This document shows positions 11,110 to 23,420 of a stretch of DNA of 64,000 nucleotides, one piece after another. The translations under genes were made by a program, and so were the position numbers. This DNA is from Mesostigma viride (taxonomy: Eukaryota > Streptophyta > Mesostigmatophyceae > Mesostigmatales > Mesostigmataceae): NCBI GenBank assembly GCA_009746045.1, contig RPFO01000002.1, forward strand, positions 1,044,240 to 1,108,239, written 5' to 3'. Under the pieces are notes generated by a model, which was not told where the DNA came from, made no database searches, and saw only the letters and a program-made list of their open reading frames with translations. The number at the start of each line of letters is the position of its first letter. Within the stretch, counting starts at the first letter, position 1.

Positions 11110-11395
11110 AGCTATATAGTGGCTAATGCCACACCCGGGGGCACGTTCTCACGGCCCTGCTGCATCCTTTTCCTTTTCTTCTTCTCTGCATCTGACAGGG
11201 GCCTGCCCCCCATCTTCTCATCCACCAGCCTGGTGAGCACCCTGACGTTGGTGACTTGCGTCCGCTACCCTACCCCCATGGCACGCTTGGCCTTACGCTT
11301 GGTGAAGGTGGAGGGGTGGGTGCGACAGTTGGTCTGGGTTTTCATCACCCCCTTCCTCCAGTGCATGCGTGTGCTCCAACGCCTAAGCAGAGAAG
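11110..11395 (-). other. Possible coding fragment, basic C-terminus
   Basis: On the minus strand one frame reads VTNVRVLTRLVDEKMGGRPL followed by SDAEKKKRKRMQQGRENVPP, then a stop. The lysine/arginine-rich end looks protein-like, but there is an in-frame stop upstream, no start is visible and the adjacent DNA is microsatellite. It may be a retroelement ORF1 remnant or an exon edge. Confidence 0.25.
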
Positions 11396-11497
11396 CACAC
11401 ACACACACACATACACACACACACACACACGTCGATCCCTTACCCACCCACCCACACACACATACACATGTATCCACCCACCCATGCATACACGTAG

Positions 11498-11580
<83 letters not shown>

Positions 11581-11584
11581 CAGC
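11396..11584. repeat. Compound microsatellite (CA)n, (CCCA)n and (ACGC)n
   Basis: CA-rich repeats at 11396-11475 are followed by about 22 units of ACGC from about 11495 to 11580. The same (ACGC)n motif appears in OLA1 intron 1 at 31.86-32.03 kb. Confidence 0.95.
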
Positions 11585-11607
11585 ACGGCAACGCATTCAT
11601 ACATACC

Positions 11608-13463
11608 CCTCCCTCCCTCCTCCCTCCCTCCTCCCTTCCCTCCCTCCCTCCCTCCCTCCCTCCCTCCCTCCCTCCCTCCCTCCCTCCCTCCTCCCTCCCT
11701 CCCTCCCTCCTCCTCCCTCCCTCCTCCCTCCCTCCCTCCCTCCCTCTCCCTCCTCCTCTCCTCCCTCCCTCCCTCCCTCCCCTCCCTCCTCCTCCCTCCC
11801 TCCCTCCCTCCCTCCCTCCCTCCCTCCCTCCCTCCTCCCTCCCTCCCTCCCCCCCTCCCCCTCCCTCCTCCCCTCCTCCCTCCTCTCCTCCTCCCTCCCT
11901 CCCCTCCCTCTCCCTCCCTCCCTCCCTCCCTCCCCTCCCTCCCTCCTCCCTCCTCCCTCCCTCCCTCCCCCCTCCTTCCCTCCCTCCCTCCTCCTCCCTC
12001 CCTCCTCCTCCTCCCTCCTCCCTCCCTCCTCCCTCCTCCCTCCTCCCTCCCTCCCTCCTCCCTCCCTCTCCTCCCTCCCTCCCTCCCTCCCTCCCTCCCT
12101 CCCTCCCTCCCTCCCTCCTCCCTCCCTCCTCCCTCCCTCCTCCCTCCCTCCCTCCCTCCCCCTCCCTCCTCCTCCCTCCCTCCTCCCTCCCTCCCTCCCT
12201 CCTCCCTCCCTCCCTCCTCCCTCCCTCCCTTCCTCCCTCCCTCCTCCCTCCCTCCCTCCCCCCTCCCTCCTCCCTCCCTCTCCTCCCTCCCTCCTCCCTC
12301 CCTCCCTCCCTCCCTCCCTCCTCCCTCCCCCCTCCCTCCCTCCCTCCCTCCCTCCCTCTCCTCCTCCCTCCCTCCTCCCTCCCTCCTCCTCCCTCCCTCC
12401 CTCCCTCCTCCCTCCCTCCCTCCTCCTCCCTCCCTCCCTCCCTCCCTCCCTCCCTCCCTCCTCCCTCCCTCCCTCCTCCCTCCCTCCCTCCCTCCCTCCT
12501 CCCCCCTCCCTCCCTCCCTCCTCCTCCCTCCCTCCCTCCCTCCCTCCCTCCCTCCCTCCCTCCCCTCCCTCCCTCCCTCCCTCCCTCCCTCCCTCCCTCC
12601 CTCCCTCCTCCCTCCCCCCCCTCCCTCCTCCTCTCCCTCCTCCCTCCTCTCCTCCTCCCTCCCTCCCTCCTCCCTCTCCCTCCCCTCCCTCCCTCCCTCC
12701 CTCCTCCCTCCCTCCTCCCCCCTCCCTCCCTCCTCCTCCCTCCCCCCCCTCCCTCCCTCCCTCCTCCCTCCCTCCCCCCTCCCTCCCCCTCCTCCCTCCT
12801 CCCTCCCTCCCTCCCTCCTCCCTCCCTCCCCTCCTCCCTCCCTCCCTCCCTCCCTCCCTCCTCCTCCCTCCCTCCCTCCCTCCCTCCCTCCCTCCCTCCC
12901 TCCTCTCTCCTCCTCCCTCCCTCCCTCCCTCCTCCTCCCTCCTCCTCCCTCTCCTCCCTCCCTCCCTCCCTCCCTCCCTCCCTCCTCCCTCCTCCTCCCT
13001 CCCTCCCTCCCTCCCTCCCTCCCTCCTCCCTCCCTCCCTCCCTCCCTCCTCCCTCCCTCCTCCCTCCCTCCTCCCTCCTCCCTCCCTCCTCCCTCCCTCC
13101 CCCCTCCTCCCTCCTCCCTCCCCTCCCTCCTCCTCCCCTCCTCCCTCCCTCCTCCCTCCTCCCTCCCTCTCCTCCCTCTCCTCCCTCCCTCCCTCCCTCC
13201 CTCCCCCCTCCCTCCCTCCCTCCCTTCCCTCCTCCCTCCCTACCTCCCTCCCCCTCCCTCCCTCCTCCTCCCTCCCTCCCTCCCTCCCTCCTCCCTCCCT
13301 CCCTCCCTCTCCCTCCCTCCCTCCCTCCCTCCTCCTCCCTCCCTCCTCCCTCCCTCCTCCCTCCCTCCCTCCCTCCTCCCTCCCTCCCTCCCTCCCTCCC
13401 TCCTCCTCCCTCCCTCCTCCCTCCCTCCCTCCCTCCCTCCCTCCCTCCCTCCCCCCCTCCCTC
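11608..13463. repeat. 1.85-kb polypyrimidine tract of (CCCT)n / (CCT)n
   Basis: The plus strand is almost purely C and T for about 1.85 kb, in interleaved CCCT and CCT units, with no runs of A or G. ORFs of more than 600 codons cross it on both strands, coding only PSLPPS or GGREGG repeats; these are artefacts. Confidence 0.97.
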
Positions 13464-16400
13464 ATTCATACACCCGTTCATTCATGCATGCAGCCGCTCA
13501 TCATTAACACGCCTCCGTTGGGAAACTCACGGGGTATGAACTATGAAACGGGCGGTAAGAAAGGAAGAAGGAGCCGCCTCCCCAACATGCCGCCCGGCAA
13601 AGGCAGCGATGGGCCGTCCAGGAGGGAAACACTGCGCTTTGCCTTGTACGCCGGGGTGCGCAGGCGACGTGCGGACACTGTCGCGTGTAAATTCGCCTGC
13701 CCGCCCCAGTCCTTCTCGGAACGCCTCCCCAGAGCATGCCGTCATGGTAAGAGCTCTGGTCGCCGGAAGCTTAAACCACAAGAATACGCCGGTTAATGAC
13801 CAGAAAATGGGGGGTTGTTGACGTTATAAACCAGTAGCTGTGGTTTTTCCCGCACCCCGAGCACACTCCAGACGGGGCCAGCAAGCCCCGCCCGCAGGAT
13901 AAACACCGGGCGATGTTGCTGCGCCCAAGCGAAGTCATATAGCTGCAAGAAAAGACGTAAAAGCGATTAAAAGCACGACATGCAGTGTTGCCCCTGTCAG
14001 CGCTCCTATAATTCTCACTTTTTCGCGGAAGGGGCGTAAAAATCGGAAACGCAAAATTAAGGGAAATCCTACGCTGGGTTTCTTTGAAATGATGTAAGGA
14101 ACTGGTAGAACGTGTTCGCTTCCACCGTCAAGTAGTTTGGGCAACGAGACCTTACCTTAAAGATGCACGGGGCTGGTCGGACGGCGAGCAAAAACTGCGC
14201 CAACTGCGTGCTTGTCCTCGTTCACACCCAATACAGCAGCGTTTCGCGAGTTTTTTTGTGAATATTATTTTTCCCTATGACAATGCCGTCCGAACAAGCG
14301 AATCCGGTACACAATGGCTTCGTATTCCGTGAGCAATAAATTTTCAGCTACCATAGCCGTGCACACCGAATTTCAGTCAACATTGCACGCGCGCACCGAA
14401 TTTCGTCAACTTTCGCGCGGGAATTACCGGGGAACCTACCGGCGCTGCGCCGGATTGATGTGGCTTCAAACTGCTGTGGGGCATGCTCCCCGACACCGCC
14501 GACGATGTGGATGATCCGCATCGGCCTGGCCTGGGCTAGGCTTCGCAGTTCGCTCACAACCTACTGGCACTCGAAGGACCTGGGCGAGCACCGCAAGCGA
14601 ATGCTCTTCAAGGTCCTCGTACACTATAAACACTAATTCAACCCCATTCATCTCTATCGCCTGGAACGCATTGGATATGACAAATGCGTGTACCCGATCC
14701 GTCACAGGCTTGAGCTTTCCTGGTCCACATCTCCAGGCCTGCACTAGCTGGTGAGACATAGTACAGTCGCTAGCTTGATCAGGCAACAGACCTGTGATTT
14801 ATTGAATGATGGAAGGGCACAGGGCAACCACACCTGGACACCGATGAACTCGAACGCAGAAAGTTCTTCTCAATAACAACATCCGTACATGTGATCGGAG
14901 AGCTCTAGACATCTGTGTCTCACTCGGATTATCAGAGGCGCTGAATCCCTAGCATTGCAGAAAACGTATGTATTATACACACACTGGGTCCCACTACTGT
15001 ACCAGAGATTCACATACGCAAGCCTTTTCAAGCACTGTGGTGCCAAAGTGCCAGAACTTTCAAACTTGAGCAAAGCCCCATCGATGCAGTTGAGCTCACT
15101 CACGCCTGGGCAATGCAGCTATTCCGCAAAAAGGTTACACTAGCTAGCAGGCTGCCAAAACGAGCATGCAACTATTCATGGATGAGCATACTTGACTATT
15201 CTTGGATGCCTGGATGCCTAGACGCTTGGCGTGCCAACGTCGTGCAAGGACGGCACACAGCAGCCACCGCATCCCTGGCTCTTCCTGTGCCAACCTATCA
15301 GCAGCTTGACATCCAGGGACCCTGGGGGGCTCCCCCAATCCCACAGCCACCTCTACATCCAAGGCCAGCCCTAACCCAAGATCTTGGCACCTGGCTTCTC
15401 CCACCCTCCCAGCAGGCAGCAGGTCGGAGCTCCCGCAACGATGCTAGCAGGGCTTCGCAGGATTCCAAAGTTGTAGTGGCTGGCAGGAGGGAAGCTTCCT
15501 AGGGCGTGCAATTGACCGGCAAGGCTGCAGCCATCCCATCTGCCCCTGATGACGCGCATGAGAGTAAGCACTCCCTGGCAGGAAACGCACGCACGGTGCA
15601 GGAAGCGCACCCCTTGTGTAGACATGCACGCACCGGGCATGACGCAGCCCGCCTACCAGCGATGACCCATCCGACCGGCCGTCAGGCTCGGCAAAGGTGA
15701 CCCCTCGCCAGCCAGAAATCGGCCCTCGCCAGCCAGAAATCAGCCCTCGCCGGCCACAAACCAGCCAGTCTGACACGCAGCCAGACAGCCAGACAGCCAG
15801 TCGGGCGGCCGGCATGACTCGCGGTCGAGAGACCTCGAGGTCCCACAGAGCTGAGCCCCACTCCTGTGCACGATGGCATGGCATGTTTGTGCCTTGCCAT
15901 GCGATGACATGACATGTGATGTGTGACACGATGGCAGCGGGAAGGGAGGCGTGCCGAGAACGGATGCCAGTAACGAGTGCCATGGATGCCCATTGATTAA
16001 TGCCGGCATTCCGGTACTATCAAGGAGACATTGTACTATGCTCGATGTGGCCCACGTGGTGCGAGCGGATGCACACAGATGCAGAGGGGTCTCAGCTGGC
16101 ACCCGCATGGAGTTACGCCCAAGCAAGCTGACCCCATGGGAACGTAGATGCCAGCACGTGCGCGTGCGCGGGTACGCCCATCCCACCGCATCCCTGTGGG
16201 CAGATTCCCCCCCATGTGCCGGTGACCGTACCCCTATCCCACAATGATCCCTGTCAAGAGATTAGCACTGTCAATCACAGCAAAGCAATACGGCTAGCCC
16301 GCTGCCCTTTCGCTCCAGGGGGCGCGTCGCTGTGGCGGGGCGGGGCAAGCCAACGGCACTCCAGCGTCAGAACCCTGGGATGAAAGTTGGCTGCAGGAGC

Positions 16401-17305
16401 AGCCCATGGGTGAATGCATGGCAGCCGATGGGCCAATATGTGCCCCCTGGAGGCGGCGGCGCCGCCAATGTCTGCCATATGCTGTCCGTTCTTGGAGTCG
16501 CGTCAGGACAACAGCCTTTGGGGGAACAGACCCGGAAAAAGGTGGAGCAGAAAAAAGAAGCAGGAGCCATGCAGGACTTCGTGCAGGGACCCATGCCACG
16601 TCGCGGTGACATCTGAGTCATCCCCTCAGCACCTGCCGCCAGTTGGTCTAAGGCCTCCTGTCCCTGCAGGCTATTTATATCACAGGAGGCCTCTCCAAGC
16701 CGCCAGGCTTTTTGTGTCCGTGCGGCTTGGGTGGCGAGCTCGCCGCAGAGGGCCCCACGACAGGCCTGCATAGTCGGCATATGCGACAAGACACCATGCC
16801 TGGATGAGCGAATCACAAGCACAGGAGTGGATCAGGCCAGGGTACGAGACTGGGCGTGCGTGAAGAAGAACCGGGGAAGCCCACGGGCGGTGAAGCGCAG
16901 GCCCTGTCACCGCCATTGCGGCCTGTAACAGGCACGCCATAGGCCTGTACTAGGCATGCCATGGACCGCATCACCAATATCGTGCCCATATGTAAAAGGA
17001 GGGCAGCGGCTTGCTCATTATGGAAAAAGGTGTCCTGTCCGCGCCACGGCGCCTGGGGAAGGGCATTCGATGATGGGCTAGAGGACGGCGTGTGGCCTGG
17101 AGAGGATCGTTGATGGCGGGTTGTCTTTTTCACCATCGTACGTCACCATCGTACCTTACCACTACTCCACTAGGGCCAACCGTACGGGTCGTGACCAACG
17201 GTAAGGTTGCTCCCGCTCCTCCCCATCCCACGCCCATGAAACCAGCCACCATCAGCCGGAATGCCGCTTACAACCGCGCATGGAAGTGACCCTCCCACAC
17301 TCTCC

Positions 17306-17336
<31 letters not shown>

Positions 17337-18639
17337 ATCCAACACACTCGGCTTGCCACCACCCTTTGCCCCCATCCCTCATGGGTGCTTGCCGGCATGG
17401 CAACGCCACCATGTGGTGCGGCCGCGGAAGGTGCGCGTGGCACCTCGCCGCAAACGCATCCGCGGAATGCTTCAGCACTTGGATGTGCAAACTGTGGGGG
17501 TGACCCCCGCGTCTGTCATCCACTGGCCCCTGCGTCTGTCATCCACTGGCCCCTGCCCCCCACCCCAACCCTTTCATCCACCCCCACTCAACCCTTCATG
17601 GCTCTGGTCCATTGGATTCCACGCACGGGGTCCATGATACAAGAAAAACCGCCGTGGCCAACCCTGCTCCCCTGCCCCTGTTGAAAGGGGCCGTGCTACC
17701 CCTCAACGGAGAGGAGAGACGGCGGTGGCCGATGCTATACCCTACCGGGGTCCGCTGATACCCTGGGACCAGGACCCAGGGGGGACCACGGGACACGCCA
17801 GGCACTCAAGCCTCCCATCGGTTAGGGTACCAAACACCGGCCAACGACATATATCTTATACTGGCAAATTGCTTAAGGACTGGATGATCTGATCGTGCCT
17901 TCTTCGCCTCCCTTGCGAGGTTACCAAAGAGCCATCGCACAACCAAGAGGTAACCAAAGAGTCATCGCACGGGAAATGGTGGGCGGAATGAAGGGGCTAA
18001 GAGGGACAACCCCCCTTGTGGCCATGGCCCAAAAATTGATTCCAACGCACGCACCCACTCCCGATTCAACGCCGAGATGCAATGGGCAGTGGCTACTGAC
18101 ACCGCCACCGGCCCAGCGGGGGGCTGATTAACAGGTGGCTGATGAACTAGATGGTTAAAGAAAGACGCTGATGTCGGTCCAGTGCATTTACCATAGCCCT
18201 TTGCAAGGTGCGAGCGTTCCAGGGGGGACCCCCGGCCCAAGGTACCCTCAATCCCCCAAAATACATAACCAGAACACGGATGACCGCCCAGGCCTCTCTC
18301 AAGGGGAGGCCACAAACTGCTCTCTCCCCCACGCAAAAGGCGGATCGCATCCCCCTCTCGCCGCGCGCTGGTCTCCACCCCGCCACCACAAGCCCAGCAG
18401 GTTGGTGGGCCGGCTATGACAGCATCCACGATCCCAGTGCCGATGTCAGCACCCCCGGGCCCATTGGGTTGGGCTGACAGGGACCCCGCCATGCCCCGCC
18501 TAAACCTCAGCCCCACCCCTGCCAGCCCGGGTGGAAAATTAACCCCCATCGCTCCGAGCTGATTGTCAGCCCACCCGCCGAACTAATAGTCAGCCCACCT
18601 GCCAGGATGCATACTCGTCCCTACCGGCCCGGGCTGACC
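13464..18639. other. Intergenic, no convincing gene
   Basis: Small ORFs on both strands (for example 13527-13781 minus, 13935-14144 minus with a hydrophobic C-terminus, 15113-15502 plus, 16294-16599 minus) overlap each other and show no known motif. Recognisable pieces are a LINE fragment at 14556-14622 plus (KDLGEHRKRMLFKVLV), a short tandem repeat at 15705-15770 (CTCGCCAGCCAGAAATC), a pair of 26-bp repeats at 17510-17560, and a C homopolymer at about 17306-17336. The 3' untranslated region of the gene ending at 18640 must lie at the right edge. Confidence 0.5.
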
Positions 18640-21600
18640 TCAGCCCCGCCCCGCCGGCCGGGCCGGCCGCCGTGTCGTGGACCTGGCTGCCGCGTTGCTG
18701 TGGCGCGTGCGTGGCCGCTGCGCCGGCGCGGGCGAGGGCTTCTGCGCGACGCCCAGCTTGGGCAAGGCCAGGTTGCTCGCCAGCTCGTCGTCGGGCAGGA
18801 CGGGCCCATTCGTGGCCTTGGGGTTGTTGGGGTACGTCCACGTGATGTAGTGGTAGTTGCGCCCGTTGGGGTATCTGGGGGGGGGGGGGGGGGGGGGGGG
18901 GGGGTGCAGAGGGGGTTGGAGAGGGGAAAGAGGACAGACATGTCAATCATTATCACTCACCTCATCGTGACCATGTCGATCGAGTTGGAAAAGTGTCAGC
19001 GGTCAGAAGCAAAATGAAGAAGCCTTGAGGCAGCCTACAGCACCAACATCAAGATTAGTACTATTTACAGCCATGCATGCGGAAAAACTCACTGCCTCGC
19101 CACCGTGTTGGCCCAGGGGGGGACTTAATGCATTAAGAAACAAACAAAAACCGCAAGGTCACCAACCTGAAACACCCACTAGTTCATCAACACTACATTG
19201 CTTATCAATATCTTTCATCAGCACTATTTAACAACCATCCCATTTTCATTATCAATATCTTTCATCAACACTATTTGACAACCATCCGACATGCCTATCA
19301 ACATCTTTCATCAACACAAATCGACAACCATCCCACATGCTTATCAATACCGTTCATCAACACTAATTTATAACTAACAACAATGCCACCATCACTCACT
19401 GAATCGCCACCGTGTCGATCCAGTTGGGGATGTTAGCATTAATGAAGCTCGCGCGGCTCGGCCCCCCCCGCTTGCCAACCTCCACCCCGTTGCTCAGGTG
19501 GCTGATGCTGTTCCAGTCGTCATCCACCTCGTACAGGTACCCATTCATCTCCATCGACAAGCGGAACCGTGTCTTCCCAGTGCGCTTGATGCCCAGCTTA
19601 AGCGTGCGCCACTGCCCGAGCGGCGACGCAAAGCAGCCGTTACCGTCGCGGTTGACGCGAGAAGGGTCGTACAGCTTGCCAGAGGCCTTGCGGTAGAAGC
19701 CGCACGGGATGTGGTTGCCGCTCTTGGGATCCTGCGGGGGGAAGGGGGGGGGGGGGAGGGGGGGGGGGCATTGTATTATGTAGTGTGAGATATTTGGACG
19801 GGATGTGGTTGCCACTCTTGGGGTCCTGGGGTGGGGTGGGTAGACCGGCATGGTGGGGGTGGGGGTGGGGCATTGTGTTATGAAAGTAAGATATTTGGGC
19901 GTTCCGGTTCACAGTGTTTGATCCGAACAGATAAAAAAATGACACCATTGCATACCAAACGTTTCCTTTCAAAGCGATTAAAAACAACGCGCTGTTAAAT
20001 ACTACCACTACCATCTAATACCTAATGTCTGGAACTATCTAATACATAATACATGATCTAATAAGTTAACGTTGGTGAAACCCACGTATTATGGGCCAGG
20101 ACAAAACCCAGGCCAGACGAATAGGAATGACCTAATATAAGTTACCGGTAAAAACCAAAAGGGGGAGGGATGGGGAGGGGGCGAAAACTTGCGTTATGTG
20201 TTGCATGAACTTTCAACTAAAATGCTAACCTAAACATTGCAATATCCAAATTGCAACCTATGAACTACAAGACAGCTGTCCCACAAAACCATATATTTCC
20301 ACAGGTCCCCACACAGCAAGTATTATTCCCCAAAAGGAGCTGCCTCACATCTCCCTGGCTCCCCTCCACCGCATACAATCCATTTCAATCCCCTCCCCCC
20401 CCTTTCCCTCCCCCCCTGCCACTCTTCCCCCTGTGTTTCTCCCCCACCCCCCCACCCCCCAAAAAACGACCCACCGGCCCACCCACCCTGCCCTCTCACC
20501 CATCTACCCCCCATGAAGCCACCGAATTCGTACTATGAAGACCTACTCTTACTACACCGCCCACCTGGTACGTGCGCAGCTGGATGCCACTCCGCCCCCC
20601 CCCCACCCATCCACCCACTCCCTAGCCTAACATATATATACCCGCAATATTCAACACCCTATCTAATGACCCCCCACGAACCTGGTACGCGCGCAGCTGG
20701 ATGCCCAGGTGCGGGTATACTCGGAAGTGGTACCCCCGGTACGAGCGGAACGGCTCGTCCGCCAGAATACGCTCCATCGACCGGTAGTCCGTCGTCTGCG
20801 CAAACCCATCCCCGCTGATGGGCGCAACCTTGTTGCTCGTCGTGTCAAAGAGGCCGATCCGGAAATCCCCCGTGCCGGCCATGCAGCTCACGCTCGAGTG
20901 CGCGCAGGGGAACGCGCCCATGCAAAACTTGCCGGGGCCAGAGTACAACTCCGCGGGGCACGAGTTGCCGCCCGAGCTCTTCCACCGAAACCCGAGCGTG
21001 ACCGAGTCGCCCACCACCGAGAGCCTCTCCGGCGCAAAGTGAGTCAGCACCATGTCAGGGTGCGTCGGGTCGTACCAGGTCATCGAGTCGTCCACGTGGT
21101 CGTGCCGCAGATTCACGCCCGACCGAGACTTGTACCAGGTCGACATGAAGGGAGGCTGGCGCAGCAATCCCCCCGCCGGGACAGCGCTGGCACCCGACCC
21201 AGACCCAGCCCTACTCGGGCCTGCCGGTGTCCATGCTGCCGCCGCCCCCCCGCCAGGTGTCGCCGCGGCAGCGCCCGGGGCCGGCTTGCGCACGACGGCG
21301 ACGACGTTCGCGCTCTCGCCGGGCACCCCACTGACCGGCTTACCCCACGTAGGGGTACTGCGGGCCGGTGCCGTCTTCAGCAGGGGACCATAGGGGCTCA
21401 CGGTGGGGGGGAAGGCGACATCGTCCACACGTTCGCTGCCACCAGCCCCACCAAACACCACCTCCGTCTCCATCGAAGCCCTCCGGTCCGACGCTGGCGT
21501 GGCCGCACCACTGCTGGCGGCTGTCGAGGGCGCATCCCTCACTTGCGGCACTTTGCGAGGCTCTTGCCCCCCCTGGCCTTGTGACCTCTCTTCCTCCGTC

Positions 21601-23096
21601 TGCTCCCTCTCCCTCCGCGGTTGCTCTCGCTCCTTCGCGTCCGCCTCCCGCTGCTGCACTACCTGCTTTGCAGCGAACTCACTCTTGACCTGCTGCCGCC
21701 CGAGCATGACCTGCCGCGCGCGTTCCGCCTGCGCCAGCACCGCCGCGTCCCGTGCCGCCGCCATCCGCTGCTCCCTCTCCACCTCCTCCCTGTCGGGCCC
21801 CTGGCGCCGCGCCGCCAGCACGGCGGCCGCGGCCGCCGCCGCCTCGGCCTCCCCCCCCCATTGCGATGTGGGCCCCCTTCCTTGAGACTCGGCCTTGCGC
21901 GCGTTGGCCAGCTCCTTCCAGCGCTGCAGCATATGGCCCACCCCAGGCAAACCCGTGGACGGAGACGTCCCATAGTTCTGCGGACCGCCAAGTGTCGGAA
22001 CGGCGGACGCCGACGCGACCGCGAGGGGGTGGGGGGCGACGACGACCGCCGGGCGGGGGGTGGCGCCACCCCCTGACTGGGTGGCCGAGGAACTACTGCT
22101 CGTTGCCGCGCCGCTCTTGATCAGCTCCATGGCTTTCTTTAGCTTGTCCAGCTGGGTCCTCATCGCCACGGCGTCGCTCGCGGAGAGCGCCTGCCGTACC
22201 GGGGCCGGGTCGGGCTTCCTGGCCCCGGGCCCCGCGTAGGATAGAGTGACCGACTCGTACCCGCGCTCCTCGGGGTACAGTATCGCGACCGTGCTGATGT
22301 ACTGGGGCGTGTGCAGCTCGACCAGGGCCTCGCGCTCTGACTTTAGGAGCGTGCGGCTGAACGCCTTGATCTCCTGCGCGAGCGCGGCCCCGTCCACGTC
22401 CAGCCAGTCGTCCCTGTACTCGTAGCTCGTCTCGCCGAGGGACATGCGGAGCGAAAATAGCGCGTCGCCCAGGCGCTCGATCGTGAGCTCCATGGGGGCA
22501 GGCGCGCCCAGGGGGAGCCCGAAGCAGCCGTTGGCGCGCGTCGCGAGCCGGTAGTCGTCGAAGAGCGTGTCCGAGATCTTGCGGTAGAAGCCGCCGCGGA
22601 GGGCCTGGGTGCCTTCGTCCACGTGGGGGAAGATGCGGAAGTGGTACCCGCGCCACGTGGACAGAGGAGGGCGGCCCATGCTCTCGGTCATGGCGCCCAT
22701 GTCCTCGGCAGGGGCGAAGCCGTTTTCCAACTTGGAAGCTTGCTTCGAGTCGGTCACGGTGTCGAATAAGCCGATACGGAAGTCCCCCGCGCCGGTCATT
22801 TCCTCGCAGGACGGGGCCCCGGTGCTAGACCATGTAAGTTTTAGTGTTACACGGTCGTGGACTTCTGACAACCTCTGCGGGGCAATGTGCGTGACGATCA
22901 TCCCAGGGGCTTTTGTCTTCCAGACCATCGCATCCTCCGACGGCGAGTACTTCAAGTCGGCCTCGCGCCCACTCCAGCTATGAACCCACTTCGTTGAGAA
23001 TGGTGGCTGGGAAACCGCGGGACTGATATGAGCATGGAACAGGACACAGAGCAATGCAACCGCTAACCGAGCTAACTGGGAACGCGCCGTCGACAT
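18640..23096 (-). CDS. Secreted two-domain protein of unrecognised family, 3 exons
   Basis: Exons are 23096-20682, 19731-19400 and 18874-18640, giving 993 residues. Splice junctions read AYQ/DPKSGN (phase 0, CAG/GTTCGT) and VAIQ/YPNGRN (phase 2, donor GTGAGT). The start at 23096 is preferred over an in-frame Met 27 codons upstream because it opens directly into a signal peptide (LAVALLCVLFHAHISPAVS). Two homologous domains span residues ~32-289 and ~648-935. Both contain FSTKW/FMSTW, MIVTHIAPQRLS/MVLTHFAPERLS, AGDFRIGLFDT/TGDFRIGLFDT, YHFRIFPH/YHFRVYPH, GFYRK, NGCF..PLG, and VAILYPEERGY/VAIQYPNGRNY. Domain 2 adds a cysteine-rich insert. The linker (~330-640) is Ala/Gln/Glu/Arg-rich with coiled-coil character. 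A beta-sandwich binding role is only a guess. Confidence 0.85.
18946..18990 (-). repeat. Echo of the exon 2 donor edge in intron 2, copy 1
   Basis: The plus strand reads ATCACTCACCTCATCGTGAC then CATGTCGATCGAGTTGG. The true exon 2 end at 19391-19430 reads ATCACTCACTGAATCGCCAC then CGTGTCGATCCAGTTGG. The GTGAGT donor is preserved in the copy. Confidence 0.75.
19081..19116 (-). repeat. Echo of the exon 2 donor edge in intron 2, copy 2
   Basis: AAACTCACTGCCTCGCCACC followed by GTGTTGGCCC matches the exon 2 end and its GTGAGT donor, about 310 bp downstream of the real junction. Confidence 0.65.
19200..19385. repeat. Intronic degenerate repeat, ~60-bp unit
   Basis: Units built on TATCAATATCTTTCATCA, ACACTATTTGACAACCATCC and CATGCTTATCAA repeat about three times in intron 2, just downstream of exon 2. 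Confidence 0.75.
19798..19833 (-). repeat. Echo of the exon 2 acceptor edge in intron 1
   Basis: GGGATGTGGTTGCCACTCTT followed by GGGGTCCTGGGG copies the true acceptor region at 19708-19740 (GGGATGTGGTTGCCGCTCTT then GGGATCCTGCGGG). The copy includes the first codons DPKSGNHIP and an AG position. Flanking intron sequence (AGATATTTGG, G-rich runs) is duplicated too, with a period of about 90-100 bp. Confidence 0.85.
20559..20592 (-). repeat. Echo of the exon 1 donor edge in intron 1
   Basis: CACCTGGTACGTGCGCAGCT followed by GGATGCC copies the true exon 1 end at 20681-20707 (AACCTGGTACGCGCGCAGCT then GGATGCC). It keeps the codons GIQLRAYQ and the CAG/GT donor, 120 bp further into the intron. 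Confidence 0.85.
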
Positions 23097-23420
23097 TGGC
23101 GTTGTTCTACGGGGTTCACCGCCTGTTAAATCCCGCACATTCCCGGCACGATCATAGACTGCATACACCAAGCTCACGTCACAAAGCCCCTTTGATCATC
23201 CTATTTCCACCTCCCGCTTCGTTCGGTGCTGACTGTCGGTTAAATTTACTACGTAGCCGATGGCGCGGTCAAATATTGCCCACGCAGGGTCGCCATAGCC
23301 GACTGAGTGAGCAAATTTCTCGAGCCCTTCTCGTGGCCAGCAGAGGGCCGGCCTATGTGGCAGGTGGCTGCCTTCCAGCACAGCCATCACCGCAGTGCCA
23401 ACTGACTTCTGGCATACAAG

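Noticed and set aside
11119-13796. ORFs of 600-850 codons on both strands
   Set aside because: They consist almost only of PSLPPS or EGGREGG generated by the (CCCT)n/(CCT)n tract; no domain, and open in several frames at once.
15444-15983. 179-codon minus ORF with several overlapping ORFs
   Set aside because: Overlapped by ORFs in other frames and built partly on a CCAGCCAGAAATC tandem repeat; no motif.
20622-23177. Translation start at 23177 and unspliced end at 20622 for the secreted protein
   Set aside because: The first 27 codons precede a signal peptide that must be N-terminal, and the last 20 codons read into the intron; splicing at 20682 restores domain homology.
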